Assembly: GCA_030141605.1 (NCBI GenBank)
Contig: JAQGDQ010000834.1
Coordinates: 5,001-42,500, forward strand
Length of the DNA stretch: 37,500 nt
From: Tubiluchus corallicola
Lineage: Eukaryota > Priapulida > Priapulimorpha > Priapulimorphida > Tubiluchidae
Direction: 5' to 3'
How positions within the stretch are numbered: position 1 is the first letter of the stretch; each line of letters starts with the position of its first letter. A program made the translations under genes and the position numbers. This document shows positions 21,800-31,628 of the stretch, piece by piece. Below the pieces are notes generated by a model, which was not told the DNA's origin, searched no databases, and saw nothing but the letters and a program-made list of their open reading frames with translations.

Positions 21800-22721
21800 G
21801 ATACATTGTAGTAAAGTGTCAGAAAAACCACATCGAAAATTCGTTAATACAGGTAATGTATTGATAAGCACATTTCACCTAAAGCAGATAATGACTTGAA
21901 TCGTACATATTAATATAGAAAAACTATAGGAAAACATTCAACTACACGTATTTGCTTACATGTTAATGAAAAGAATGCTAAAACACTGACATTCATTTAT
22001 AAAACGCATTCCGCTGTTACTACGGAAAAACCTAAGCTAACAATAATCATAATAACCACGTGAGTAAAGGTAAATCCATCTGCGTTCATTGTTAATTCAA
22101 CGTTCTCCTTACCTCTGTATCTACTTTGTTCATACTGGTGTTGCCGGGAATTGCGTTGCACACCAAGTCACGATGACGTCGCGCGACGTTAACGATTCTC
22201 ATTGGTCAAAAATGACATAACCTGCGATGTTACGATTCTTATTGGGTAAAAATGACAGAGACGCTTACAACAGCAGAATTTAAGGCATTTGTTTACGCAT
22301 TTTCTACAGCATTTCTGCAAAAATACAATAATTTATAAACTAATTCGATACAGGACGATGCTAGCCAATAGCATGCCGGTCATAATAAAAAAACACGTTT
22401 AAAATTATGATCTTTATGCAAAGATAAAGCAAGTTAACCAAAGACAGTTTTTCCTGCAATACAAGCACCTTAAATTGTAAGGGTTTGGTTTTTCAGTAAT
22501 TTTTCCAGTAAAAGCTAATATTTTACGCAAAATAACAGTACAGTATGTTAGTAAAATAGTCTTAGATTTGAAAAAAAAACAAAATCGGAAAATTAACAAA
22601 GATTGACTCTTCTGGCTTAGTAAAGGAAAGCTGTGTTAGATAATGATTTTGGTTAAATTATTAAATTAATAATTCAAGATTAAATGCTTAAACTGTCGTC
22701 GTGACTAGATGCCTAGTTAGG
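21800..22721. other. Unique DNA with a promoter-like patch
   Basis: No exon is recognised. Bases 22150-22265 form a CpG-richer patch described separately. The remainder is AT-rich. Confidence 0.35.
22160..22265. promoter_or_regulatory. Possible promoter-like patch with paired ATTGG boxes
   Basis: ACGATGACGTCGCGCGACGT contains a CRE-like core and CpGs. Two imperfect copies of a ~40-bp block follow, each with ACGATTCT(C/T)ATTGG (reverse CCAAT box) and AAAAATGACA. Paired CCAAT boxes next to a CRE-like site resemble a promoter, but no gene start is visible nearby. The patch lies about 1.5 kb past the TMEM196-like gene's 3' end and could belong to a transposon. Confidence 0.25.
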
Positions 22722-22950
22722 TGTGGCATCACGTAACCATGCGCAGAAGCTCACGGCGCATTAGAGAGTTGGATAAAAGTGTTTGAGGCCCGCACCTCGA
22801 GAAAAGATGAGGAACTGACTTGAAGACGGAGGGCTGGCATTACTATCCTATTATATTTACCGTGTTGTGTTCGATATTTAATAAATGTGTCGCTCCTTAA
22901 ATCGAGTCTTGATAGTTTGCCATGCCGTCGTGGCTATCTCACACGCCACG
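22722..22950 (+). mobile_element. Possible solo LTR of a retrotransposon
   Basis: The segment begins TGTGGC and ends GCCACG, a nearly inverted pair of the TG...CA type. It holds a TATA-like GGATAAAAG at about 22772 and an AATAAA in TTTAATAAATGTGTCGC near 22880, in U3-R-U5 order. No target duplication was found, no partner LTR lies in the window, and the terminal A is missing. Confidence 0.3.
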
Positions 22951-23717
22951 CTATAAACAACAATAATCAGCAAGCAGCTTTAACCACGTGAACAAGCAAA
23001 CTTTAACCAAATTATTTTACTACTTTTTTGACCTCTAGCTTTATAATTAAATTACCGCACGATGGACGGCTTGCTATGCAGCGTCACACAATAGTTGCCC
23101 TCTAAACCACCCACAAAAAGATTTTGCGTAACCTCAGCAAGTGAGCTGATGTCACTCATTGTTCTTCTTGACGTCAAACAATGATAGTAACGTCAACGGT
23201 CAAGTAGCAGCAATATTTCACACAAATAAGCCTTTTCACAGTTCCAGTGATTGATGATGATCGTGAAAAAGTCGAAGGTTAAGTGTACTAGACAGCTCAT
23301 TACTGTACACTTGACAACGCCTCCCAGTCCATGCTATTGTAATAGTAACAGTTTTAACAGCTAGCTAGAACCTTACCTGGTTCTTTTTTTCTTATTCCCA
23401 AAGCAAGATCCTGATAGCAAATCACTCTACGCACAGACTAATTAAGTCCACATAAGACCACTGAAGTTACTGAATTACTTTGCGTTACCCACATAACGTT
23501 TGTAGCTAAAACGCGCTCTGTGGTACACTTAACCTTTGACCTACAGCAACTGCGCATGCGCGCAACGAAACTATGAAAAGGCTTATTACACTTTCGTAAC
23601 CATGTGCCAAACGTTCACTTCACTTGGAACTTGGAGTCAATCAGTAGTTTTGACGTGGAACAATGAGTTCTTTTGGCATCCTGCATTGTTTACCTTGATT
23701 CCACACACTGGTTCAAC
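22951..23717. other. Unique DNA downstream of the TMEM196-like gene
   Basis: Several TGACGT/ACGTCA half-sites occur (for example 23168 and 23190). The 64-codon frame at 23536-23730 has no recognisable motif. Nothing is supported as a gene. Confidence 0.3.
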
Positions 23718-23723
23718 TTTATT
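23718..23723 (-). promoter_or_regulatory. Putative polyadenylation signal of the TMEM196-like gene
   Basis: On the minus strand AATAAA lies 23 bases after the TGA at 23749-23747, implying a short 3' UTR. Confidence 0.4.
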
Positions 23724-23746
23724 AACTTAACATTAAACTTTGTGTG

Positions 23747-24121
23747 TCAAAAAGTTGTTCTATTGTCCAAGACATGTGTTCCTCTTGAGACTTTTCCTTT
23801 TCCATTAACTTCCTGCTTTATGACAACAAAGTCAGTCCTTCCTGGCAGTAAAACGATGCTGAATGGGTCATGATGGTCCTCTTCGCGGTTCTTTTCTCTC
23901 TGCAATACCAACCTCAACTTGCAACCCAAACACAATGAAAAGAGAGAAATCAGGCACTCGACGGCAGCCGCTGAAAGAGCAATGACCAGTAGGTTACCCT
24001 TGTCCTCCTTGATGTAGATTTGTCCGTCCATTGTCCGGTCGACCAGTCCGAGACGCAGCAGCTGAATGCTGATGATGGCAGTGACGACTGAGCAGCCGGA
24101 TAATGATGTGAACACTAACAT
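23747..24121 (-). CDS. TMEM196-like four-TM protein, exon 3 (terminal, residues 71-194)
   Basis: This exon follows a strong acceptor (ttatttttctag, ending at 24122) and enters in phase 0. It encodes TM3 (about residues 71-94, MLVFTSLSGCSVVTAIISIQ), an acidic loop (95-111), TM4 (112-138, with Cys126, Cys134 and Cys137), and a charged cytoplasmic tail rich in Lys, Arg and Glu from residue 139. The 'M.(V/L)F......I..IQ(L/F)LR' block and the Cys-rich TM4 followed by a basic stretch match the vertebrate TMEM196 pattern as I recall it. The ORF begins with Met only by chance of the splice junction; the true start is at 35318. The stop is at 23749-23747. The molecular role of TMEM196 proteins is poorly known; a membrane location is inferred. 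A wider MS4A/TMEM four-span relative is the alternative. Confidence 0.8.
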   Translation of the reverse strand: MLVFTSLSGCSVVTAIISIQLLRLGLVDRTMDGQIYIKEDKGNLLVIALSAAAVECLISLFSLCLGCKLRLVLQREKNREEDHHDPFSIVLLPGRTDFVVIKQEVNGKGKVSRGTHVLDNRTTF

Positions 24122-24187
24122 CTAGAAAAATAAAGTATCTCTATATATTAATTTCGGTGGTATATATATCCATGTATATCCATATAT

Positions 24188-24230
<43 letters not shown>

Positions 24231-24325
24231 TAAACATACACACACACACACACACACACACACGCACGCGCGCGCGCACGCACGCACGCACGCGCACAGA
24301 CAGACAGACAGACAGATAGATAGAT
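24188..24325. repeat. Compound TA / CA / CACG / CAGA / TAGA microsatellite
   Basis: TA repeats (24188-24225) pass into CA (24238-24263), CGCG/CACG (24264-24297), CAGA (24297-24315) and TAGA (24316-24325). It borders the dispersed repeat at 24344-24510, as the GT/GCGT tracts border the copies at 8155 and 9180. Confidence 0.95.
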
Positions 24326-24343
24326 ATACATATATGCATAGCT

Positions 24344-24510
24344 ACAGCTCCGACGAGGGCACCATTCTCGACGATCTATACGTCAAACGAAAGGTCTCCG
24401 CCCATAGGTTCGCAACTGCGGGTTTATTTTTCGAATTGAGCCCGCCGGGAGGAACGGGAGGCGAAGAACCTCTAAAATTGTTATGAATATTTTAATAACA
24501 AACTTTTGCT
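24344..24510 (+). repeat. Dispersed repeat, third copy (others near 8163-8310 and 9190-9337)
   Basis: ACAGCTCCGACGA, CACCATTCTCGACGATCTATACG, GTCTCCGCCCATAGGTTCGC and TTATGAATATTTTAATAACAAAC are shared with the two copies in the left duplication. This copy has two blocks (ATTG and about 24 bp around GGAGGCGAAGAACC) that the others lack. Similarity ends at CTTTTGCT. The family is not identified. Confidence 0.85.
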
Positions 24511-24822
24511 GTTTATTTATTACACAATATCTATTAGCATATGCGTATAAGGCGGAGGAGGGACACCCCTCCCAGTGTTTGACTGCTGTTGGGGGGTGGG
24601 AGGGGACAGCCCTCCCAGTGGAAATGAACTGATAGGGTAAACGCTGGTCATTTTCAGGGCAAATGATTCTATTGCCTACAAACTGCTTCACGTCTTATTA
24701 AAAGTGCTTATTTAATATTTTTAATAATGTTTTTTAGTAAATTTTAAAGTTAATAATAGTGTTATCAAATTTAGTTTACTAAACCACACAAGTCATCTAT
24801 GCACTTCTTAAGACAAGAGCAT

Positions 24823-24946
24823 CAACAACAACACCATCATCATCATCATCGACAACAACAACATCATCATCATCATCAAAAAACAACAACAACCGCAATA
24901 ACAACGACGACGACAACAATAACAACAACATCATCATCTTCATCAT

Positions 24947-24977
<31 letters not shown>

Positions 24978-25157
24978 ATCATTAACAACAACAACAACAA
25001 CAACATCATTAACAACAACAACAACATCATCATCATCATCACCACCACCACCAACAACAACATCATCATCAACAACAACAACAACAACAACAACATCATC
25101 ATCAACAACAACAACATCATCATTATCAACAACAACAACAACAACAACAATGACAAT
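24823..25157. repeat. CAA/CAT trinucleotide tract, about 335 bp
   Basis: Interspersed ACA and ATC blocks form a pure trinucleotide-period sequence. The Ser/Thr-rich and Leu/Met-rich frames of ~120 codons on both strands are artefacts of the period. The tract is inside intron 2 of the minus-strand gene. Confidence 0.96.
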
Positions 25158-25689
25158 AATTTAGGTTTTTTCCAATGTCTGAAATTAGTCTGTTCAATGA
25201 AGTGTTTTCAGCAGTATAAGCCTACTACACAAAAAGACACTCAAAACTCTAGACTACGGAATTTAAAATTAATAGGCCTATAGAATCTCAATGCGTATAG
25301 TTCAAAATCTGTTTAATAGAGATCCTTTACCTTAAGGTATTGTAACTGATGATGAACTATGGGTAATTTGCGTTTCTACAACTAAATTTTTCTGTGAACT
25401 GCAATTAGTAACGTATAATAATAGCAACTCATAATCTTAGATGCTGAGGTGCAATTAGTCTAGAAGCTTCCTGTGTGAATGAGGATGAGGAAGCAGAGAT
25501 TCTTAACTGGCTTCATTATTAAGGATTCACGGTGCAACCAAGCTATATTTCACGAAGTATAAAGACAGTGATCACAGCTTGTCACCGTAGTTGAGACAAT
25601 TTGCAACATTATCAGTCTACAACGGTGTTCAGGTTTAACTCACTAGAGTCAAACCGTAGCTAGTTGGCTCCAACCTGCATGTATAATAC

Positions 25690-26690
25690 AGCTGATGTAC
25701 AATTACGTTTACATGCATAAAACTATGACCTCATAAATGTTTACGTGTGTATAAGTATGACGTCATAAATGTTTACATGCATAAAACTATGACCTCATAT
25801 AAATGTTTACAAGCATAAAACTATGACCTCATAAATGTTTACGTGCATAAAAGTATGACGTCATAAATGTTTACAAGCATAAACTATGACCTCATATAAA
25901 TGTTTACAAGCATAAAACTATGACCTCGTAAATGTTCACGTGTGTAAAAGTATGACATAATAAATGTTTATGCATGTAAAACTATGACCTCATAAATGTT
26001 TACGTGCATAAGAGTATGACGTCATAAATGTTTACATGCATAAAATTATGACCTCATATAAATCTTTACGTACATAAAACTATTACCACATAAATGTTCA
26101 CGTGTGTGTGTAAAAGTATGACTATAACCTCATAAATGTTTATGCATATAAAACTATGACCTCATAAATGTTTACGTGCATAAAAGTATGACGTCATAAA
26201 TGTTTACAAGCATAAACTATGACCTCATATAAATGTTTACAAGCATAAAACTATGACCTCGTAAATGATCACGTGTGTAAAAGTATGACATAATAAATGT
26301 TTATGCATGTAAAACTATGACCTCATAAATGTTTACGTGCATAAGAGTATGACGTCATAAATGTTTACATGCATAAAATTATGACCTCATATAAATCTTT
26401 ACGTACATAAAACTATTACCACATAAATGTTCACGTGTGTAAAAGTATGACATAATAAATGTTTATGCATGTAAAACTATGACCTCATAAATGTTTACGT
26501 GCATAAGAGTATGACGTCATAAATGTTTACATGCATAAAATTATGACCTCATATAAATCTTTACGTACATAAAACTATTACCACATAAATGTTCACGTGT
26601 GTAAAAGTACGACGACATAAATGTTTACGCATATAAAACTATTACCTCATAAATGTTCACGTGCATATAACTATGACGTCATAAAACGCC
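25690..26690. repeat. ~32-bp minisatellite with repeated TGACGTCA (CRE) sites
   Basis: Units read CATAAATGTTTACGTGCATAA followed by AACTATGACCT, or AGTATGACGT, at roughly 32 bp. A higher-order block of about 162 bp repeats (compare 26296 with 26458). The perfect palindrome TGACGTCA occurs seven times (near 25757, 25856, 26017, 26189, 26350, 26512 and 26674), and CACGTG E-boxes also recur (TTCACGTGTG). Confidence 0.95.
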
Positions 26691-27167
26691 AGGTTCAAAA
26701 AATTTCAAAATACATTGGACACTATCATTTTGGAATGTTACTACAAGATCTGTTTTGTTTTTATAAGTAATTCGCCACACTGCAAGCCAAATATCAAACA
26801 GTTGCATAGCCTGCTAACTGTGGCGAGACCGAAAGCTGGCTCATTATTAAGGCTAATCCCTTTTTGGGTATTAATTTTTTAACTGGGTATTTTTTAAACG
26901 CTTATACAGAAGTTAATCTTGAGTTAAGCAGCTTGCTGCTTTATTGACAAATCTGTATATTTATATAAATATGTTTATATCCAAATCTCACCGTACAATT
27001 AATTTGAATCATGTTTACAATAATGTTCAGCGATGAACTTGATTGTAATAATGGTAAGTAAATTAAATCAATTACATTTAATTTAATTTTTAATTTAATT
27101 CAATTTTGAATTTAATTTAATAATTTCAATCTCACTCTATTACTGTAGCATGATGTAAGTCTTTTAC

Positions 27168-27227
27168 CAGGTAAGGGCTTCTCCTCCTCCTTGCTGACAT
27201 GAAAGCGCAGCCTCCGCAAGATACAAA
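27168..27227 (-). CDS. TMEM196-like four-TM protein, exon 2 (60 nt, residues 51-70)
   Basis: The exon is bounded by acceptor tttctttcatag (ending 27228) and donor G|gtaaaag (27167). It encodes FVSCGGCAFMSARRRRSPYL in phase 0 at both ends. Placed between exons 1 and 3 it completes TM2: SPIWSGFS from exon 1 runs into FVSCGGCAFMSA, and the basic turn RRRR leads to TM3. This equals the 'SP.WSG..F..CG.C....A(K/R)(K/R)(K/R)' pattern I recall for TMEM196. The length fits with no gap on either side. The exon is too short to stand out as an open frame, so the call rests on splice sites, phase and family pattern. Confidence 0.8.
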
Positions 27228-27429
27228 CTATGAAAGAAAAATAACAAAATATATTTAAAGCACAAGAAAACTTAAACATAAAGCTTAAAAAATTCGTCTT
27301 GAAATTTTATACCACTTACATATATTACTGCCTTTTGCTTAATAGTCTTGCGTCGGCAGTAACGCCATATAAAACATGTAAATTTAAACTCCCGCGATGA
27401 CCGTTAGACGCAGCCATTTTAATGGTAGG

Positions 27430-27930
27430 TTGTTTGAAACAAGTTTAGATAACATTGTGTAAAGTTTGTTTGAAAAAATAATTAGAGCATTCGTAGCGCA
27501 CACCTCACTAACTAAGTAAAATTTAATTGAATTACTGTATCTTGTCAATAAGATTCAAAACACGTTTTGGGTTAGTGAGTGGTAAAACAACGACATTTTA
27601 TCCTTTGGTGAAAGCATTTTAAATAATAATTTCCTATTCTAGTTACATTAGTCTTTCAATCAGTTAAGCGAAATGTTAAGTACTGTAATATAATCTTGCA
27701 TGGAAAGTTTTTTTTTGGGGGGGGCATAGTTTAACATTTACTTTTCTTCCCTTGATTAACGCTGTGCGTATATGATGTCATGTAATGGCACCGCGTCGGT
27801 ACAGTGTTGCGGGAAATTTAAAATCAAAACAAACAAAAATTCCTTTCAACGCGAGTACGATAAAGTTGTTATATAGTGATATAATTTCTTAAGGCGATTT
27901 TTCCGAAAACTACTTTAGGTACCCCTTTTC
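27430..27930 (+). repeat. Diverged direct repeat, copy A (partner 30165-30620)
   Basis: Shared blocks in the same order include ACAAGTTTAGATAACATTG, ACTGTATCTTGTCAATAAGA, GTTAGTGAGTGG, AAAACAAACAAAAATT and AACGCGAGTACGATA. Divergence is substantial with many indels. A dispersed mobile element or an old segmental duplication would both fit. Confidence 0.8.
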
Positions 27931-27989
27931 TTGTCTTTTAAAAGGTGAATTTAGTACAAACCTCAACGCTAGGTGCCGCTGATATTATA

Positions 27990-28455
27990 ACAACAAATAC
28001 ATGTTAGACGACCTACTCGACCGCTAGATTGTAGCACGTGAGTCCTTACAAAATTATAATCCTGCAGTCTTACACAGAAACATATTCGAAAAATTCAAAA
28101 CTGGTCATCCATCTTGCTCTATTATCCATAGTTTGTTACAGCAGTTTACTAAATCAACCTCTTGCTTCACCGTACAATAGAATTGACTGTTAAATGATTA
28201 GTCAGCCAACTTACTTTGTAAATGTATTTTTATTATTACTGTTGTTGTTAAAATATTGTGTTTATATAGATCATGTATGTAAGTTTAAGCATCATCTGCT
28301 AATTGTAGTGTCTCAAGTCGAGTGTGATAATTATTTGTTGTGATGCCCATTTTTCTTTTATTAGCACTTTACACTCAGCACTTGCACCGTGGAGATACCC
28401 TTTTCAAACCTAGTCTGTTTTGTAAATCCACTATAAATAAATAAAGTTTAAATTA
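27990..28455 (+). mobile_element. Possible LINE 3' end
   Basis: A long AT-rich stretch ends in CCACTATAAATAAATAAAG, a tail style seen in truncated LINE copies. No diagnostic reverse transcriptase motif is readable. Confidence 0.2.
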
Positions 28456-28574
28456 AATTAAACATGTTTAGTGATATATTATGTTATAGTAAAGAAATTA
28501 TTAATACGTTTACAGTTAAATAAATTAGCAACTGATTAATGTGTATTAAATGATAATTACACATTAAGGCGTGT

Positions 28575-28790
28575 TAGATTTGAGATAGAGAAGCTAAAGG
28601 AGAAAGAACAAAGAAAGAACAACAGAGAAAGAGGGCAAAGAGAGAGAGAGAGAGAGGAAGAGAGAAAGGAAGAGAGAGAAAGATACGGTACGGGTCCTGT
28701 ATAAACTTTACTGCGCAGGACAAAGAAAGAAAAGCAGAGAAGAAGACAAAGATTGAGAGAAAGGAAGAGAGACACGCTTGCTGTAAGGGC
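28575..28790. repeat. GA-rich low-complexity region
   Basis: AGAGAGAAAGGAAG-type polypurine runs occur in two halves, each followed by a similar block: GGGTCCTGTATAAACTTTACT and CCCTTCTGTATAAACTATACT. The Ser/Leu-rich antisense frame is an artefact. Confidence 0.85.
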
Positions 28791-29105
28791 CCTTCTGTAT
28801 AAACTATACTATAACAGCCCCATCTCTTCGTCCAAGATTCAAGTCAATTTACTTTCATTGATAAACATTTTATTTTAGAAAATTGTTAAAGGAAAACCGG
28901 ACGATTGATTAGACTCAATCTTATTTTAATTTGAAACTAAAACTGAAGCTGAAACTACAAAGCAACTGATTGGAATTTAACTTATTAAAATAATGCAAAT
29001 CATGAGCTAATTTGATTTGTAATAAATATCAAAATACTAGCATTTCTTTAAGGAACATTTCATTGATAAACAGAAGATAATTATTCTAGTTTATTTAAAC
29101 TTAAG

Positions 29106-29908
29106 TAAGACAGGATGATTTTTCATATACTTCCCCATTTTCAAGTACGATAAAACGTATACATTTTAACAGAATTAATAATGCAAAAGCGTTTCTGATA
29201 ATTAAATAATAGATTAAAAACTTAATTAACGGCGGGCGAGCTCAATTATTGATGACATCACAAACGAACATAATTTTCAACAGCAAAAATATTCCGCACG
29301 TGTTTGTGAAAGCAAAAAATTGAAGTCCACTACTGTAAGATTTTCAGTGTGTTGTACTAAAACCAGGCATGTTTTAAGATAAAAATTGAAATTTCAATTT
29401 GGTTTTATTTTAAGAAACAAAATTATGTTGCTTCAATGGCAACTTTCTGTAAAATAGCTGCCACCACGCTTTCTGCCGTTCACTAGTTAAATGGATACCA
29501 GCCCTGCATTTAGGAAAAGTGTTGCGTAAAAACAGGTGCTCTAGCTCGCAGTTTAGAAGTCCAGTTGTGACGTAGTACACACTTTCGAGAGCTCATGCGT
29601 GAGCACAGGTGTAAACGTGAAAATTGAATTTTAAACCTATAATTTGCCGAGTTTTTATATATCACATCGAATGATGTACAGTAGCACAGTACTTTCGATT
29701 TCGCAAACACGTGCAACGAACTTTAACAAATTGCTGTTAAAAATTATGTTCAGTTGTGATGTCATAACTAGTTGAGATCGCCCACCATTAATCAAACTTT
29801 GAATCTACTGTTTAATTATCAGAAACGCTTTGGCATTATTATAAGCGTTAAAATTTGTTTGTTTTCCCGTGCTAGAAAACGTGGCAGGACGTGAAATCAT
29901 CCGTTTTT
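29106..29908. repeat. Foldback element: two inverted copies of the dispersed repeat
   Basis: The left arm (about 29106-29400) and the reverse complement of the right arm (about 29908-29620) share GATGATTT, AAAGCGTTTCTGATAATTAAA, GATGACATCAC and GAACATAATTTT. The middle (29400-29620) holds further family sequence in inverted sense (the right arm reads on through GAGCTCATGCGTGAGCAC). The same family is present singly at 4584-4990. Identity between the arms is imperfect, so this is old. Confidence 0.75.
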
Positions 29909-30164
29909 CCTTTAAAGTCGCGGGCTGCTCTGTGCGTCGGCAGAATTTTCACCGCTACCCCGTGTAACTGACAGCGAGATTAAGGCGCCATTATCTTGTT
30001 AGAAACAGCAAAGAAGGAAATTCGCGAGTGCGTAGCCGTTTATGTAACGAAAAGATGCTCGTATAGAAACTTCATCAGCAGCCTTTATAAACACATTGGC
30101 TGAGTAATTAAAAAGTAATTAAAAAGTACAAACTAAATTTTGCTAATTATAGTAAATCATTGGA

Positions 30165-30620
30165 TACAAGTTTAGATAACATTGCGTGATGTTAAAAAAA
30201 ATAATCAGAGCATTCCTAGCGCACATGATACTAAATAAAATTTTAAATTACTGTATCTTGTCAATAAGAATCAAAAAACGTTGTTGGTTAGTGAGTGGCG
30301 CACCCTGGAGGGTGAGTCAGCGACGTTTTACCAATTGGCACAAACATTTTAAATTATTATTTCTAGTTACATAAGTCTTTCCAGCAGGTAAGTGAAATGC
30401 TAAGTAATGTAGATTTGCTGGGAAAGTTTTTTGGGACATAATTTAACATTGCCTTTTCTTCCCCTGATTTACGTTTACGCAGGTGACGTCAAGTAATGCC
30501 TCGGTACTGCGGGAGATTTAAAACGAAAACAAACAAAAATTTCTTTTAACGCGAGTACGATATATGCATAAATTTTTTGTAAAGTAGTATAATTTTCAAG
30601 GTGATTTTTCTGAGACTTAC
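30165..30620 (+). repeat. Diverged direct repeat, copy B (partner 27430-27930)
   Basis: Same block order as 27430-27930 (ACAAGTTTAGATAACATTG through AACGCGAGTACGATA). It carries a small extra segment, CACCCTGGAGGGTGAG, a short palindrome absent from copy A. It ends where the 30-bp minisatellite begins. Confidence 0.8.
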
Positions 30621-30687
30621 TCCTTATAGTCCAAGAGTCCGTATAGTTAACTCGTTATAGTCCAAGAGTCCTTATAGTTACTCGTTA
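30620..30687. repeat. 30-bp minisatellite, left part (before the Harbinger insertion)
   Basis: About two units of TATAGTCCAAGAGTCC plus TTATAGTTACTCGT, the same unit as in 31629-32485. The array was split by the transposon. Confidence 0.95.
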
Positions 30688-31628
30688 GGCTGCCAGGCCA
30701 TAGAAACTCATGCTTCATGCCTCACGCTTCATACTTCATACTTCATGCTTCATGCTTCACGGCCCACTGGGCCATAGGGGCTCATGCTCTCACGCTTCAC
30801 ACACACACGAGTCTGCGTTGCGCATTCAAAATGGAATCATCTGACGAGGAAGATTTCTTGATTTTGTTGTGTCTCAGAAGAAGGAAGCGAAAGAGACGGA
30901 GAATATGGTGCCGGGAGCATTTTTTGCTCAGAGAATCCAGAGGAGAATTTCAGCGGACATTTCAACACCTCGTGGACAATCCTGATGAAGAACTATTTCA
31001 TAATTACACAAGGATGTCGTACAAGACTTACAGTACATTAAAGTCCCTCGTGCTAGGACATCTGAAGCCACGCCATTCAAATTGGAGGAGGCCAATCGAA
31101 GCAGAACAAAAGCTCATCATAACTCTCAGGTGGTAATTACTAGTCAAAGTATGTTTGTCAGATAAGCATGCACTGACATGAGTAGATCTAAACACCCCCC
31201 CAAAAAGAAAGGCCACACAAAAATTCCAAAATGTTTTTGAAGGGTAAAATTTAATTATTTTATGTTTTTCAGATATACTGACATGACCATATAATAAAAA
31301 CAAAAACCGAAAAACGAAAGTGAAAAATTTGAAAAGGTTTAGTCACAATGTCCCGTTCTAACTCTGATCGTGAAATGAATAGTCCTCAGGACCATGAGCA
31401 GTCAAAAACGCTCTGATATCCAGTCTGCCCCCGGACTCACGTCTCGAAAAAGTGAACATGTTCACTTCTAGCTTCACGCGTGAGTCGTGAAGCTTGAAGT
31501 GTGAGGCGTGAGCGGAGGTCTATGGCGCACCGCAAATAAGATTACGTTTGTTCATTTTTCCACTCACGCGTTTAGACGTGAAGCATGAGCGTGAGGCATG
31601 AAGCGTGAGTTTCTATGGCCTGGCAGCC
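30688..31628 (+). mobile_element. 941-bp PIF/Harbinger element with ~40-bp TIRs and TTA TSD
   Basis: The left end starts GGCTGCCAGGCCATAG, and the reverse complement of the right end is the same. The inverted repeats match over about 40 bp with one mismatch. TTA stands at 30685-30687 and 31629-31631, the 3-bp target duplication typical of PIF/Harbinger. Subterminal GCTTCA(T/C)GC-type motifs repeat on both sides, including a degenerate inner copy of the terminus near 30769. A perfect palindrome GTGAACATGTTCAC lies at about 31451. Only an N-terminal transposase fragment is present and the Myb-like second ORF is absent, so it is an internally deleted, non-autonomous copy. It sits in intron 1 of the minus-strand gene and within a minisatellite. 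Confidence 0.92.
30831..31136 (+). pseudogene. Harbinger (HARBI1-like) transposase, N-terminal fragment
   Basis: The preferred start is the ATG at 30831, after which MESSDEEDF, a Leu-rich stretch and the basic run RRRKRKRRRIW follow. Then come EFQRTFQHLVDNPDEELFHN, YTRMSYKTYSTLKSL and WRRPIEAEQKLIITLR. This is the usual N-terminal layout of PIF/Harbinger transposases, ending just before the 'LRFLATG' block. The frame closes at TAA (31134-31136), but CTCAG|GTGGTA at 31127-31132 could be a splice donor, so the missing catalytic DDE region may once have been in a second exon. No DDE sequence remains within the element. The protein would be inactive alone. The upstream in-frame ATG at 30717 lies in subterminal repeats and is unlikely. 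Confidence 0.82.

Larger units (their letters stand above)
24122..27167 (-). other. Intron 2 of the TMEM196-like gene
   Basis: The 3,046-bp intron has donor CTG|gtaaaag at 27167 and acceptor ttttctag at 24122. It contains the CA/CG microsatellite, a dispersed repeat copy, the CAA/CAT trinucleotide tract and the CRE-containing minisatellite. Bases 25165-25690 and 26690-27160 hold nothing recognisable apart from AT-rich DNA. Confidence 0.75.

Noticed and set aside
24797-25164. Ser/Thr-rich (plus) and Leu/Met-rich (minus) open frames of about 120 codons
   Set aside because: Trinucleotide tract inside an intron; both strands are open, which is typical of period-3 repeats.
30717-30830. Upstream ATG extension of the Harbinger transposase fragment
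   Set aside because: The added residues come from subterminal GCTTCATGC repeats and the TIR region; the family starts at the acidic MESSDEED-like segment.
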